Positions 48,171 to 59,873 of a stretch of 64,000 bases of DNA are shown one piece after another. The position numbers and the translations under genes are program-made. Source of the DNA: Siderastrea siderea (taxonomy: Eukaryota > Cnidaria > Anthozoa > Scleractinia > Rhizangiidae); assembly GCA_964030785.1 (NCBI GenBank), contig OZ034968.1, positions 62,034,399-62,098,398 on the forward strand. The letters run 5' to 3'. The notes beneath the pieces are model-generated. The model saw only the letters and a program-made list of their open reading frames with translations. It was not told the origin of the DNA and made no database searches. The first letter of the stretch is position 1. Each line of letters begins with the position of its first letter.

Positions 48171-51100
48171 TCACACCACGGTAATCTGCCCGATGTGACG
48201 TCGGTTGGAGAAATTGTTATTGCGCGTGCTCATGTAGCAGTACTCCCCAGGCTTCGTGATGCGGAAACACGGCGGGTTGCAGGAGGCTGGTGCGTTGTTC
48301 AGTTGATTCTGCAGGGTGTTACCGCTGTAACATCCTGCGTTGAGGTAAAGATTCAACTTATTGGCGTCGAATTCATTCACGTGATCAACCACTTCAAGGG
48401 GCAAGCTTGAACAGGCTGCTGGTTTGAGAGAACTGCATCCTTCCTTTACCCAGCATACGTTTGTTCTGTCCGAACCTGAATAATAATCAACGCCACAAAA
48501 ATTAGTTGCACGAAGCGAGTAAGAGGAATGAATAGTCATGGACAGGGTTGATTTTTCATCGGTGGTTAGGGGGAAAGGGGAGGACGTTAAATAATAAACG
48601 AAAAATAAATTGATGATTATAGTGGTCGGCGCGCTTAGCTTTCCTCGGTACCGCATGTCTTTCGACAGACCAGCTAGTTTACAGGCGTGCCACTCAAACA
48701 GCTGAAACAAATATTGCAAATGAAACATAACACGGTTAAAAATCTTAACTGGTGGGAGGCAAACCAGTTGGCTATTTACAAGCGTAGCCGAAACGATTTC
48801 ACAACTCGGAACTGCCGTGAAACAAATTCAAGAAGTGCTCAGAGTGGGATTCGAACCCGGGACCTCCAGACTCGAAGTCCAACAGCCTAACCACTCGGCC
48901 ACGCTGTCTCCTCGTTTCCTCCTCGTTAATGAGTGACGTAAGGTCCGAGGCTCTAGAGCCATGCTCTTCAGCTTGATATTTCAAGCATTTTGGTCTACAT
49001 CACGAAATATTTTCTGAAAATAAATAGTGTAATTACACGTATTTTTGACATATATTCTGAGACATTTTTAAGACATTTTTTCACACTTTCATATACAGTG
49101 TTGAAATCTTTTCAATGCTAGAAGACAAGTTGTTGTAATTTTATAATTTATTTGAGAAAGAATGTACTTACGAGCTTGTCCTTCTCCATCGTTATTTGGA
49201 TTATTGTTAGATCCTGTAAAGAGAGAAAGATACCAGTGGCTAGTCAAAGATTGCATCCCTGTAAATCATGCAATACATTAAAAAAAATTTAGTTGATTCG
49301 GATTGTTTAGTTTTTCCGTTGGCGGGAACAATAATCTGAAATCAAGTTTGCTTGGAACATTAAGGACGGCATCCTTCATGAGACAAGATCCACGTTCGCT
49401 GATGGAGTGTACAATCCGAAACCAGGAGACCGTTTTGTGAAATTCCCGATAACTTACCAGTCCCGCCGGATAAAATCTGTTTTATATCGATTGGCTGAAA
49501 TTGTTTGAGCAAACTTGCCTATGTGTCCCAGAAAACTATGGAGATTTAAAACGTTAGCTTTGATAATCAATAAAAAACAATGTTTGTTGAAGAATATTGT
49601 GCACTTAAAATAGTTTTCGGTCCCGCTAAGTTATCGGGAATTTCGCGAAACAGGCCTCTGCATATTCCCAAAAAATTCCGAAGTTGTACAAACCCAAGTC
49701 GTATAACCTAGATTTTACCATGTTATGTCGTTCACAAACTCACCAGACCAGGCAAAGCACAAGACGTCTTTGGTGGAAACCGTAACTCGCTCAGGAGTAA
49801 AGCGATATTCCATGGCGGGATAAGTCTGCACAATGTTTCCTCTCTTTCCCATTCCCCCGATGTAAACGACTCGGGAGTTTTTGATCTTCTCAGGTCTCGG
49901 CTTCAAATAAAACACGTGTGTTCTGTCCTGGAAGGTTCGAGCAAGCTGAGCGGTGTTCAAGGCGAGCTGAAGCTTAGTTTTCCCATCCACAGCCAGTGTT
50001 GTAGGGTCATTCTTCACACTAAGAAAGAATAAAAAAGAGACTGAGGCGAATCTTAAAAAGTCAACTTGAACTTGGTCTTAAGAGTATTATGGGTTTTGAT
50101 ATCGAATGGATTGATTGATGGTTTCATGATATCCCTTCCGCTTCCCCTACATGTGATCTACCTTTCGTTTCCTTTAGAGAGAAAGAAAATTATGGTAAAG
50201 AAGGTACGATGAAAACGTACCACTGACTCAAGACAAATTGTCGTCCTCAATATTTCCTTATACCGAATAAGCTTTTGCCACCCGTCCAATGGCACCTAAT
50301 AAGGCGCTTTTCAAATGAGTGTCGTAAAACCAAACCCAAAGTAATTACCCCAGCCAATCACAACAAACACAAATTACCCAATGAACCAATCAGAACTTGA
50401 AGCAAATACTTGTAACCGGAGCCAAGCGCGGGAAAACGCGTACAAGCAAGTTGCGAATGGTTTGAGTTTTACTTTCGATTGGTCGAGAAAGTGGCGTGAG
50501 ATTTTTTAACCAGTGACAAAGCGAAGTAAAGTAGAACCAAAGCAAAACACGTAGCATACTTACTCATTGTTATTCGAGGCATCAAAATTCCTTGGTGCGT
50601 CGTCCGTAGTAATGTTGTACCTGGCAACAAATTGAAAGAAAAGGGAAAGAGGTTTACTCGCTCTTAATCAAGATATGAAACCACATATTAATCTACGTGG
50701 CTTTCCAGTTTTAGTTGATTATTACAGAACTCAGTGCCAGTTAGGGACAGTTTTAATTTGTTTTGTCATTACCTCAGACAGCTGACACCGTTGATGCAAC
50801 CATGCAGAGTTTTTGTAAGACTTAAAATTTTGTAATGGTGGAAATAATTAAGGTCTTTTTTTTCGAAAGTGTCACCATGTCGTAATCTGCAACTCAGTCA
50901 ACCTTTGAGAGGAAATTAAAACGCAGCTAGTTTCTCGTGATGGAAAGGCTGTCATAATTGGGTTCCCCCCTACCCCCCGCCGCTCAAGCTCGTTCTGTTC
51001 GCCGATTTTTCTCGCGCCTTGTTCCCTATTAAACAGCCTGTTCACAGGCCGAAGAGAACACACGTAAAGCACGGCAGATAAATCATACCTGATCCTCAAA

Positions 51101-54100
51101 ACACAGCGCTGAATGGTTTGGGAAGGAAAGAAAGGAACCTTCCACTTGTACGAGGAAAACTTTCCTTGCATGTTCAGTCCGTTGTGGTTGACAACAGTGG
51201 AAGGTGCGTAAATCACCTGAGGTTTATCAACTTTTACAACATATTGTTCGTCGTTCCCTGTACCCTGAGTTATTGTGTGGGCTTCGTAAGCCACTCCTTT
51301 AACGCTCTGGATACCAGGACAGGCTCCATTGTTCTCTGACAGCTTTTCTTTGTAGTTTATTAGTACTTTTGTCCAGGCTCCTCCGCCCTTCTCACACGAT
51401 TCTTTGGAGATGTAGCTAGCAACACATGATTCACTCGGTCTGTTGCGAGGAGGAGTTCTTGGGCAAGATTGTTGGTTAGCGAGGCCATTCTTCATAATAC
51501 ATAGCCCTTGAATCAGAGAAAAACCGAATCCAATCAGAAAAAAACTATTCAAATGCTTATGTTCCAGGTGGCTTCATGTAACCCACCTTGACACAAACCT
51601 CTTTCACTCCTATTATCAAAATTCCTTTTATACAATGCCGCCTTCAAGTTCTTTTAATCTTTGTGACATCGGTGGATAATACTTCTAAAATGTGGCCATT
51701 CATATTGTACCACATTAACTGGCAGTGCTCTTTTGTGGAGCTGTTTATTATGCTATCAAATTAAAGCAGTTTCATCATTCGAGTCTGCAGAGGAAATCCT
51801 TTTCAATTAATATAAAAGCTACTGGACTAAACGCTATTTGACAGTTACTGTATTATGTGTTACTGTTCTGTCTTTTTGTTACTGATCTTAAAATATGTTA
51901 TATATGCTGTACTAGCCTGGGCGCCTCGCAGGCTCACGCTGAGCAAAAGTGTTCTAGCTTTCTGTTCAAATGAAATATCAATATGGAGTGGCCCTTTACA
52001 GCGGTACTGTTGATTGTAATGCACAAGTTGGTTCTAACTTCTCAAACTGTGAAATACTAAAGCGCAACCACTCAAATAAAAGCTATGGAGGAGTCGCCAT
52101 CTGTGGTAAGATTAATACTGCTGAACCGCCATTAAATAAATGTGTATACAGCAGTAATCCTCTAGGGTATAGCAAGCTTTTCTTGGTATCGAACCTGAAA
52201 GTGTGAGCTTTGAAAATACCCCCCACCCCTCCCCCCTTAAGGTGTAAACCACACTGTTGCCCCACTTGATCAACATCATACAACAAAGCTGAAGGATGTT
52301 CAATCCACGTTTGACCAAGGCCTTATGTTGCAACCCTGACTGTGTAATACTTTTGCGACGACCTACATTTTTCGTAGAATTCTTGGCTGTTCACATAGTT
52401 CTTCATCAGCTGTTCTGTTTCTTTGTTACTGACCATGATAGCAATGTCCCTCCATGGTGTGGGGCCCCAGTATGGATAGTAATCACGCTCCTCTGGCACC
52501 TCCAAGCCCCTCCTGTTGCCATTGGCATTCTGCCGTGTGTACTGCGCAGTATCGCCCTTCAGGTTTTGGTCAGCAGTGAACAAACCTGAAATACAAGTTA
52601 AATCATTTGTGATAGAGTGCTCTTGATATTGTCATAAATCTCAAACCAATATGATATCACTCGGACAGGCCAGTCATAAAGAAAAGACAAGAAGAAAAGA
52701 ATGGGAATCCTATCAATCGTTGCAGTTCAGACATCCAGAGCAACAAACCGGTCTTCACTGTGTCACGGTAAACGGTCAAATTTGTTGTTGTTGTTGTTTT
52801 TTTTTTAAGAATATGACATTTTTAGGAGTAATAAAGGCAAAAGCGCGACTTCAAAGCTGGAAAATGCATATTCACGACATTCACTAGAGGCAATAGAATT
52901 TTCAGCCATTTTTTAGGTCTGAATTTAAAAACATCTCAATTTTCAGTGTCTCTCCTTGCATCTAAGTTCTTATGCTGAGATGATCCTGTATTGATCTAGC
53001 ACTTACTGACAATTAGCACAACGACGACTTTAGGGGTTATGCATCATTCGAGGTGTAACATTAAGCACGTCTCGAGCGTACGCAAAGAAACAATCTGACT
53101 AATAGAATAGGTCGAATAGGTCCCAGTCCTTCCGTACACCGGTCGGGTGCTCTCAGCACTAGGTTACTGCGAGACTCAAGGCGAACTAGGTCCCATTACC
53201 CTTTAAACCCCAATAGTGATAAGGATCTAATTTCTCCTTACAATATCCCTACTTCATCAAACATACAGGTCACGAGAATAAAGGAAATGATCTCCAAACA
53301 TGAAATGTCTTGATGTTTAATTTGTGCAAATTCTCTCAACTAATACCATAAGAAATGTATAGACAACACTAAGGAGAATATACATCTTAATATTGGGGCT
53401 TAAAGGGTTTACTAGGTTTATTGTGACACGCGTCCTGCACACTGCTAGAGTCATCAATGTCGATGATAATGAAAGATGACTCTGGATAATGTCCTGTATC
53501 TGCTTTGGCTCAATTTGGTTTTTGCCGGGTTTAATTGTACTTTTTTATTGCCTCTCTTTAGTATAAGACAAACTGAAAAAAAAATTCAACTAAAAACTAA
53601 TCTCAACTGCAGCATACACAAACATCGCAGGAATCTTCAAATGCTCCTCAGCATCTCACCTTTATTCCTCTCTCTGCGCACATAGGCATTGTAGTATTCC
53701 TTAGGTTCGTTAAGTCCACGGTCTTTCCTAATAAGCCTATCCTCTCTTTGGTCCTTGCTGAAGCTCTGCGTGTTGCGGTTTCCTCCGTTGCGTATGGTAT
53801 GCAACTCGAAGTCTTTATTGATATCCTTCACTTCGCCCTTGGGGTAAGGCTGACACATGTACTGTAAGATGACTTGAGTCTCCACCATGTCATCGGTCTT
53901 TGGTCCGGTCCCATGTTGGTTTGTCCACATGATTTCCAGCTCAGTCGCAGCGTTCTTGTCACAACCACTCATGTAGAATTCCTTTTAATCGAGAGATGCG
54001 TTAAAGAGTTAATTCAGTCTCAATTTTTCTCCTGAAACCTTCAGTTGAGTGATCGGTTGCAAAAAATTTCCGACTCTTTGTATAAAATCATCATCAAGTG

Positions 54101-56711
54101 CGACAAATCAAACGTCAGCTGTCGAGTAGTAGTTTGTTTGTAATTTTTAATTTTTTTAATAAGCTCTCTTTAAAAAAATAAATGTACAGTGAAAAAAAGA
54201 AAGAAAATTGAATAACAGTAATGAAATACACAAAAACTACAGAAGACAGTAATTGAAATAGAAATTGACTAGTACGTAGTTACATTAAGTGAAAACAATT
54301 GTAGAGAAACCTAAAGAAATTAAATACAATATACTTTACAAAAACAAAGCTGTGAGCTTATAACATGGGATGATTGCGATAAGGTGGGTGGAGCAGTGGG
54401 CAAATCAAATGAATGGAATAAAATTTTTCAGTATAAAAGGGTGTCATTGGTCGTTAAAAAGTTTGGCAGATTTGCTTTTGATTGCGAAGTGTCGTTCAAT
54501 CATTACATTTTCGCGGAACGGCAAGTTAAACAAGCCAAATTACATTTTTATATGAAAAATTTCAGTTGGGAGGTGGTTTTAACAGTTCGAGACTTTGGGC
54601 GAATTTTTAAAGCGTAAATATTCAAAGAAAGCTTTTAAGCCGAACTTGCTGCGGTTCTGTTTATTATGTTGGGCAAGTAGTTTTAACTTTAAAGTCGGTA
54701 GATTCAAATGAAATCCTAAAGAAGTTAACACAATTTACAGATAAGCTACTGAACAGTACTTTCTTCAGGTATTGTACGAGATGCTTTTAACATTAAGTTT
54801 GCAAATTAATCCTACTATGACCATCCATTTAATGGAGCAATACTTTGTTGCTGTGCTGGTTGTTCAGTCTGGAGTTGCGATTCCCGATATAAATTTTAAT
54901 TTCTTCACGGAAGCTTCAATTGTTAATTTTCTACATCTTGCAGTTGGATAGAAAGTTTAAAAGCATTACAAAGTACAAGTCGAAGAGACAGGGTGAGACC
55001 AAATTATGGTTAAAAACCATATGCAAAAGCTGGAGAACTAAACGTAGTAGACGGCTATCTTGTTTTAGATTTTCAATAAAGATTATATCACAGGCAGCCC
55101 AAGCTTACATTGAGAACTGCGCATAAATTAGACTGTTTTTCCACGCTAAGCATAATAATGATATCGGCAACATTAAGAGTTTGTATCTTTACGGTAATTC
55201 TAAAGATTCAGCAAACATGAAAAATAAAAACCTCAATTTCTCGCCTAAAAAGCTTCAAACCAGCCCAGGAAGCCCTCAAATAATGACCAATAACAACAAT
55301 GAAATAAGGCAAATTATTTTTATTTCGACTTCTTTCTGATTTGTGGCAATTTGAGACGTTTTGTAGCGTTTCCATACAAACTCTTAAATGTTGCCGATGT
55401 CATTATTATGCATAGCGTGGAAAAAACAGTTTAATTTATGCGCAGTTCTCAATGTAAGCTTGGGCTGCCTGTGATTACGTGTAAGAGAACGTTCTTACCA
55501 GCGGTCGTTGCCGTGTTTCCTGTATATTATCCCCTGGGTTGTTACTGCCACTGTCTCCAACGTTGTAACCAGCTTTCCCATTATTCTGTAAAATCGATGG
55601 AGTTTAACGAAAAAAAAGCATTGAGGTAAAGGGTAGCCCATGCACATGGCTGGAGCTTGAGCCGCGGGTTACAGCACCAGGGGCGACTAGGAGTATTTTG
55701 CTACTCCCCCCTGAATAGAATGCTAGTAAGTCCATGACGTGGGTGCCCCCAGCATTTTTATGCTGGTGACCATTTGTAAATCTCATGTAGGGAGACACAA
55801 CTAGGAGTAAACGTTCTTGTCTAGGCCCTCTGCCAAATGGGTAAAAGAATATTCCCGACCCTCCGAACCTTCTATCGAAAGTACCATCGAAAGCTTCACT
55901 CCAGCTCCACTCCACTCCAGCGTGTTGAAACCAAACAAAAAGAAAATAACACACGCAACTTTTTTCGAATTCTAACTGTAAATACACTTAAAACATGCAA
56001 ACTGTCTTAAACGTCAACCTGGCTTAACACTGATTTGGTACGGGATCTATTATACAAGCTAGGTCCCCTTTAGGTCTGACAGGAGGTGAGGTGAAATAAC
56101 GGGTGTAAGAAATCAAATAATGTTTGGATTTAAATAGGATTTAGGATTGCATACCCCAGAGGAAACTCAGAGGAGTATGGTAAGGCCTCGAATGATTCAG
56201 GTTATGATAAAAAAACTGAAGAGTTTATTTTCAGTTATAACACAGAATGAAAACCGAGCGAGATCTAATCGGCTACAAAAAGGAGTTTTGTTAGATGTTA
56301 GTGGGCCGTCATCGTGGTCTGTTGCAAGCAAATAAGAGAATCTGCTTGGCTCATTTGTTATTGTCTGTTTGCGTAAAAGCATCGATCACATCATCATCAT
56401 CATCATCATCATCATTATCGTTGTCGTCGTCGTCGGCAGCGTCGTCGTCGTCGTTATCTTAATTGTCATCTTTATTGTCATTGACTTTGTCATCATTAAT
56501 ATCTCAATGTCATCGTCGTCATTAACATTGAGGAAGTAGTGGAACTCTGCTATGAATATCTACTCACCTGGGAATCAAACAGTCTGTTTGCATTCCTGAC
56601 GTTGGCCTGGTTACCGTTTAGACGATTGTTGGATCCGTGCGGGAAATGCAGGTACATGTCCGCCACACAGGAATGAAGCAAGGTGATCACCAAGAAGCCC
56701 AAGGACAACAT
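48171..56711 (-). CDS. DD3-3-like secreted protein
   Basis: Nine exons (56568-56711, 55499-55585, 53660-53981, 52367-52585, 51089-51506, 50564-50620, 49744-50018, 49172-49213, 48171-48475) join in phase to 622 aa. It resembles Dictyostelium DD3-3. An N-terminal signal peptide (MLSLGFLVITLLHSCVA) leads into MYLHFPHGSNNRLN, a signature of the family. Further shared blocks are EIMWTNQHGTGP, ILQYMCQPYPKGEVKD, NEPKEYYNAYVRRERNKGLF, TRQNANGNRRG and PEERDYYPYWGPTPWRDIAI. Cys-rich exons follow, and the end RNNNFSNRRHIGQITVV matches the family tail. The molecular function is unknown. The protein is probably extracellular. The gene looks intact, with GT-AG introns holding SINE and MITE insertions. Confidence 0.9.
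48655..48925 (-). mobile_element. tRNA-derived SINE in DD3-3-like intron 8
   Basis: The minus strand has A-box TGGCCGAGTGGTTAGGC and B-box GGTTCGAATCCC in tRNA spacing. However, the acceptor and T stems do not pair fully, so it is not a working tRNA. A body containing GGCTACGCTTGTAAATAGCC and ATGTTTCATTTGCAATATTT follows and ends GCCTGTAAACTAGCTGG. Confidence 0.65.
49426..49658. repeat. MITE in DD3-3-like intron 7
   Basis: The ends GAGACCGTTTTGTGAAATTC then CCGATAACTTA and TAAGTTATCGGGAATTTCGC then GAAACAGGCCTC are inverted, with arms of about 42 bp. Confidence 0.65.
50310..50530. repeat. Dispersed repeat in DD3-3-like intron 6
   Basis: Starts near GTGTCGTAAAACCAAACCCA and contains paired CCAATCA and GATTGG motifs. 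Related to the copy at 31.8 kb. Confidence 0.45.
55087..55475. repeat. Inverted-repeat element with about 105-bp arms beside a DD3-3-like exon
   Basis: The left arm ATCACAGGCAGCCCAAGCTT then ACATTGAGAACTGCGCATAA mirrors the right arm, which ends AAGCTTGGGCTGCCTGTGAT. Pairing runs through AATAATGA(T/C)ATCGGCAACATT and AGAGTTTGTA. The right arm ends 23 bp from the donor of exon 2. Confidence 0.75.
55640..55870. repeat. Dispersed repeat (family of 13.1 and 25.0 kb)
   Basis: Contains ACTAGGAGTATTTTGCTACT, ATGCTAGTAAGTCCAT and CAGCATTTTTATGCTGGTGA, matching the interspersed family. In DD3-3-like intron 1. Confidence 0.5.
56385..56525 (+). repeat. (CAT/ATC)n and (GTC)n microsatellite
   Basis: A run of CAT/ATC triplets (56389-56415) passes into TCG/GTC-rich triplets up to about 56525, 45 bp or so from the first DD3-3-like exon's donor. 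Confidence 0.85.
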
Positions 56712-56975
56712 GTCTTACATCTTACCGTAAAACAAACAAACAGCAACAACACATCACATCATTTTAAGATAATAAATGAAAGCAAGCAAAAGAGTCACAT
56801 GTTCTCCTTATTGATCTTCTTCATTAATATCTCGCAATTTATCAGCCTAATAGGTAAAATATGACAAGCGATCATTAACTATACAGGGATACTTATCCGC
56901 GGACATAATCTGTTTCAAAAGCAAATAGTTTTCGGAGAGTGAAAAGGGGCGCATATGTTGCGGTTCAATTTTTTC

Positions 56976-57066
56976 CTTGGTTCAGTTTTTATTTTCCTTT
57001 GTTTTTGTGTATGGTAATGTATGATAATGAGAATAAAACAAAGGAAAATAAAAATTGAACCAAGAA
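56976..57066. repeat. Hairpin upstream of the DD3-3-like gene
   Basis: CTTGGTTCAGTTTTTATTTT then CCTTTGTTTT pairs with AAAACAAAGG then AAAATAAAAATTGAACCAAG around a short loop. Confidence 0.65.
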
Positions 57067-57261
57067 TGAATTAAATTAAACCACAACACATACAGTCGAA
57101 GCTCTCTACAACAGCCACCTTGGGGACAGAGGTGAGTGGCCGTTGCGGAGGGGTGGTCGTCAGTGGGAAGGTAGGGATGTAACATGACACCACTTTATTA
57201 TTCTTTTTTTGTGGGGGGGGGCGGGGGCGGGGAAACGGATAGAACATTTTTAGTTTAATTT

Positions 57262-57553
57262 AGGGCCTCCACAGACTCAAATGTTATTGACAACTAAATG
57301 TTGTCAACAACTATTTCTGTCCGATGCAAGCATTCCACGCACTGGAGTAACTAAGTCAGGCCAGCGATAGCTTGGGAACTTACGTTCACTACGCATGCTC
57401 ATAACGTAGTGCCTGATCACGCAAGTTGTCGACAACTAAACCAATCATTCCCACACACAGGTAAAACGGTCAAAACTGTAGTTGTCGACAACTATTTCAA
57501 CTATTAGTTGTCAACAACTAGAGCGGTTTTCCTCGGACCGTGAAACAGTTACT
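57262..57553 (+). repeat. Left inverted end with palindromic subterminal repeats
   Basis: Contains GACAACTAAATGTTGTC, TAGTTGTCGACAACTA (about 57479-57494) and TTAGTTGTCAACAACTA. Several of these are perfect or near-perfect palindromes of 16-17 bp. Confidence 0.8.
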
Positions 57554-57737
57554 GTACAAGTATATACTGTTACGCCAAATTAGTTGCTGCTAGTCAAGGG
57601 GACGGCTGAGGTCTATTAGCTTCTATTCCCAAATATACAGTGAACGTGTGGTTTATTTTTCCTTTATTACTGATTCTCGAGTCATGTTACGACAGCGGAA
57701 ATGCACATGTATATGATACTTGTTGCGACATTAATTT

Positions 57738-59638
57738 TTACCACCTCGTGTAATTTTTTGGGAAAATTCCTCCACAGAAGTTACAAAAACTGCCTTGTTG
57801 GTCAGTGGAAATACTTTTAAAGCAGTAAGGGCACTCACGCAGGTTTACATGCTGCATGGTCGAGAGTTGTTGCGAACATCTATTCTCTTCCATACTTTTG
57901 AAAACATTTACATTTGTTGCACTTTTCTCTGGCTTATGAAAAGAATATAAATTAAAATTAGCTTTCGCTGCATCGTTTTCTTCAACGGTCTTGATAATAT
58001 CTCTCAATGCTGCTGTTTCAACTGGCATGCTCGCCAGTTGCTTGATTCTTTCTGCGGACTTTGCCGTGGTGGTTTCGGTGAAGCATTTCTCGTCATCGGC
58101 CGGGCCTGTAAGGTCGATGATTGTTAGATTCTCCGCTTCACCTGCTGCATCGTGAGTGTGCTCAACTTCCGGATCGTTAGACGAGTCCAAGATTTCTTGA
58201 ACGACTGCATCCATATCCCCTTGTGCTCGAGCAAGAAGGGAGGCTAATTTTACCTCATTTGCGAATGGCAAGACCTTTTTCAAGTTTTCCAACTTCTGAG
58301 TAAAGTGCTGCTGAGTCGGAACAACTGGCGAAGGGGACGGATGTACTTGAGCCGTTGGGGAGAAAGTAGTGACTGTCGCAGTGCTTGACGCGCCGAGGTG
58401 TCTCTCTCGTCTGGGCTGTCTTTGGTGCAACTGAATTGCCGTTTTTAACACGGTCACCGGGTTGAGGTCTTTCACTGTGGCGGCGATTTCTTGTGAATAC
58501 GAATTAATGCTGTTGTATAGGTGCCGGTGTTTCTCAAGCTGCTCCTGTTGTTTAGCTGAAATTGTAATTAAATTACAATATTTTTCAATTTTATACTAGG
58601 GAAATAGGTCTAATCTTACACAGACAATATTAAAACTATTTTGAACACGGACAAGTATGCAAATAAAAATAGGCTGGGCTATAGCCTATTTACATGCCGT
58701 TTACTCATTTCTTTTACTGAGGGAACACTGGGGGTCTCCAAAACCGTGCCGTAAAACCGCAAGATATCCTCTCAAATACCGAAAACCTAACCTGCGATCA
58801 GGCCAAATTTTCACGCTCCTTACATTCTCTTACGGGATTTTTCGCGCGACCACAAAAAGACAGAGAGTAAATGAGAGCGCGAAATAATTCGCCTGATCGC
58901 AGGTTACCGAAAACCGCACTGAAACTTGCGCAAAATTCCTTCTCTTACTAACATTGTAAGGAAAGTTCCCTCACCGAAATACCGTACAAAATTAGACATT
59001 TTACCGAACACACCTGCTCAAAATGCTAAAATAACGCGTACCGTCGTACTGGATGAAACCGCAATCCCGCAGTTGTGAAACGAAAATACCGTAAAACCGT
59101 AAGAAAAATCGCTCAGAACCGTAATCCCACAAACCCCAATGTACCCCTCCGTTACAAAGCTTGAATTTGTATCGGTACCGGAGTAAAATAGTGACGAGGT
59201 CCTCTAGAAGATCAAAAATCCCCTTGAAATACTCAACGCCTTAATTTTAAGTCGGGATAGTTAGTCGTTGTAAACATGTTTACCTTTCCTTTGCTCTGAC
59301 TTTGGCTTGCTTTTCTCCATTGCCTTCTTTGCTGCTTTCAAATTTGCCACCTTCAGAGCAAACATAGGTTCACTATCCAGTTGAGCGGTCATTTCTGGAA
59401 ACCGTACAGCTTGGTGGTCTTCTGCTTTCTTTGCTGTGCAGGACTGCGTCAGGTTAGTGCGCCAGCGTTTTCCCTTGTCCTCATTCGAATGACGATCTGT
59501 CATTCGAAGTGCGAGGAGGTGCTCGTGACTTGCACATTTAGGGCAGGAACAGTTTGCATAAGGACAATTTCTTTTATGTCCTTTTAGCAGCTCGACTTGG
59601 CCGTGTAAGCGGCATTTACCACATGTCCTCCCCGACAT
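57738..59638 (-). CDS. DM-domain (doublesex/mab-3) protein carried by a transposon
   Basis: Two exons (59284-59638 and 57738-58555) join in phase (AAAG|GTAAAC; TTTCAG acceptor) to 390 aa. Residues 5-50 are a complete DM zinc module: C6, C9, H12, H21, C25, C30, C32 and C35, with LKGHKRNC as in DMRT proteins. A Lys-rich helix follows, then a region KLENLKKVLPFANEVKLASL plus LARAQGDMDAVVQEIL resembling the CUE/DMA helices of DMRT4/5. The end has CPYC...CNFCGG, a possible zinc ribbon. DM proteins bind ACA/TGT-type palindromic sites. The gene lies wholly between transposon ends, opposite a transposase. An upstream in-frame ATG at 59764 could add 42 residues. AATAAA signals on the minus strand lie near 57652-57668. 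Confidence 0.88.
58788..58906. mobile_element. 119-bp MITE with a perfect 9-bp duplication
   Basis: The ends TAACCTGCGATCAGGC and GCCTGATCGCAGGTTA are exact inverted copies. CCGAAAACC flanks it at 58779-58787 and 58907-58915. A 9-bp duplication suggests a Mutator-like source. It lies in the intron of the DM gene, so it arrived after the carrier transposon or travelled with it. Confidence 0.85.
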
Positions 59639-59873
59639 ACTAAAGCAAATATGTGTGGTACACACGGGTGCGACTGAATACAAACTGTTCAAAATCCCCA
59701 ACGTGTAATCTTCACATTCAATAAATTTTACTTGCATATGTTGCACGTGCAACACAAGTTTCATTGTATTTTTTAATTGCCTCTAGCTCCCTCCATTGTT
59801 TGCTCTATACATTCACAAATACATTCGAGTATTTGTTTTTATATGATTCAAAACATGACATTTAATTTTTAGA

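Noticed and set aside
48837..48911. A tRNA gene on the minus strand
   Set aside because: A and B boxes are present but acceptor and T stems do not pair, and a SINE body follows.
50872..51552. 226-codon single-exon gene on the minus strand
   Set aside because: Only 51089-51506 is coding, as exon 5 of the DD3-3-like gene. The rest is intron read-through on both sides.
57738..59638. Ordinary host DMRT gene next to a transposon
   Set aside because: The inverted ends lie outside both genes and interrupt another element, so residence inside the transposon is the simpler reading. It is kept as the main alternative.
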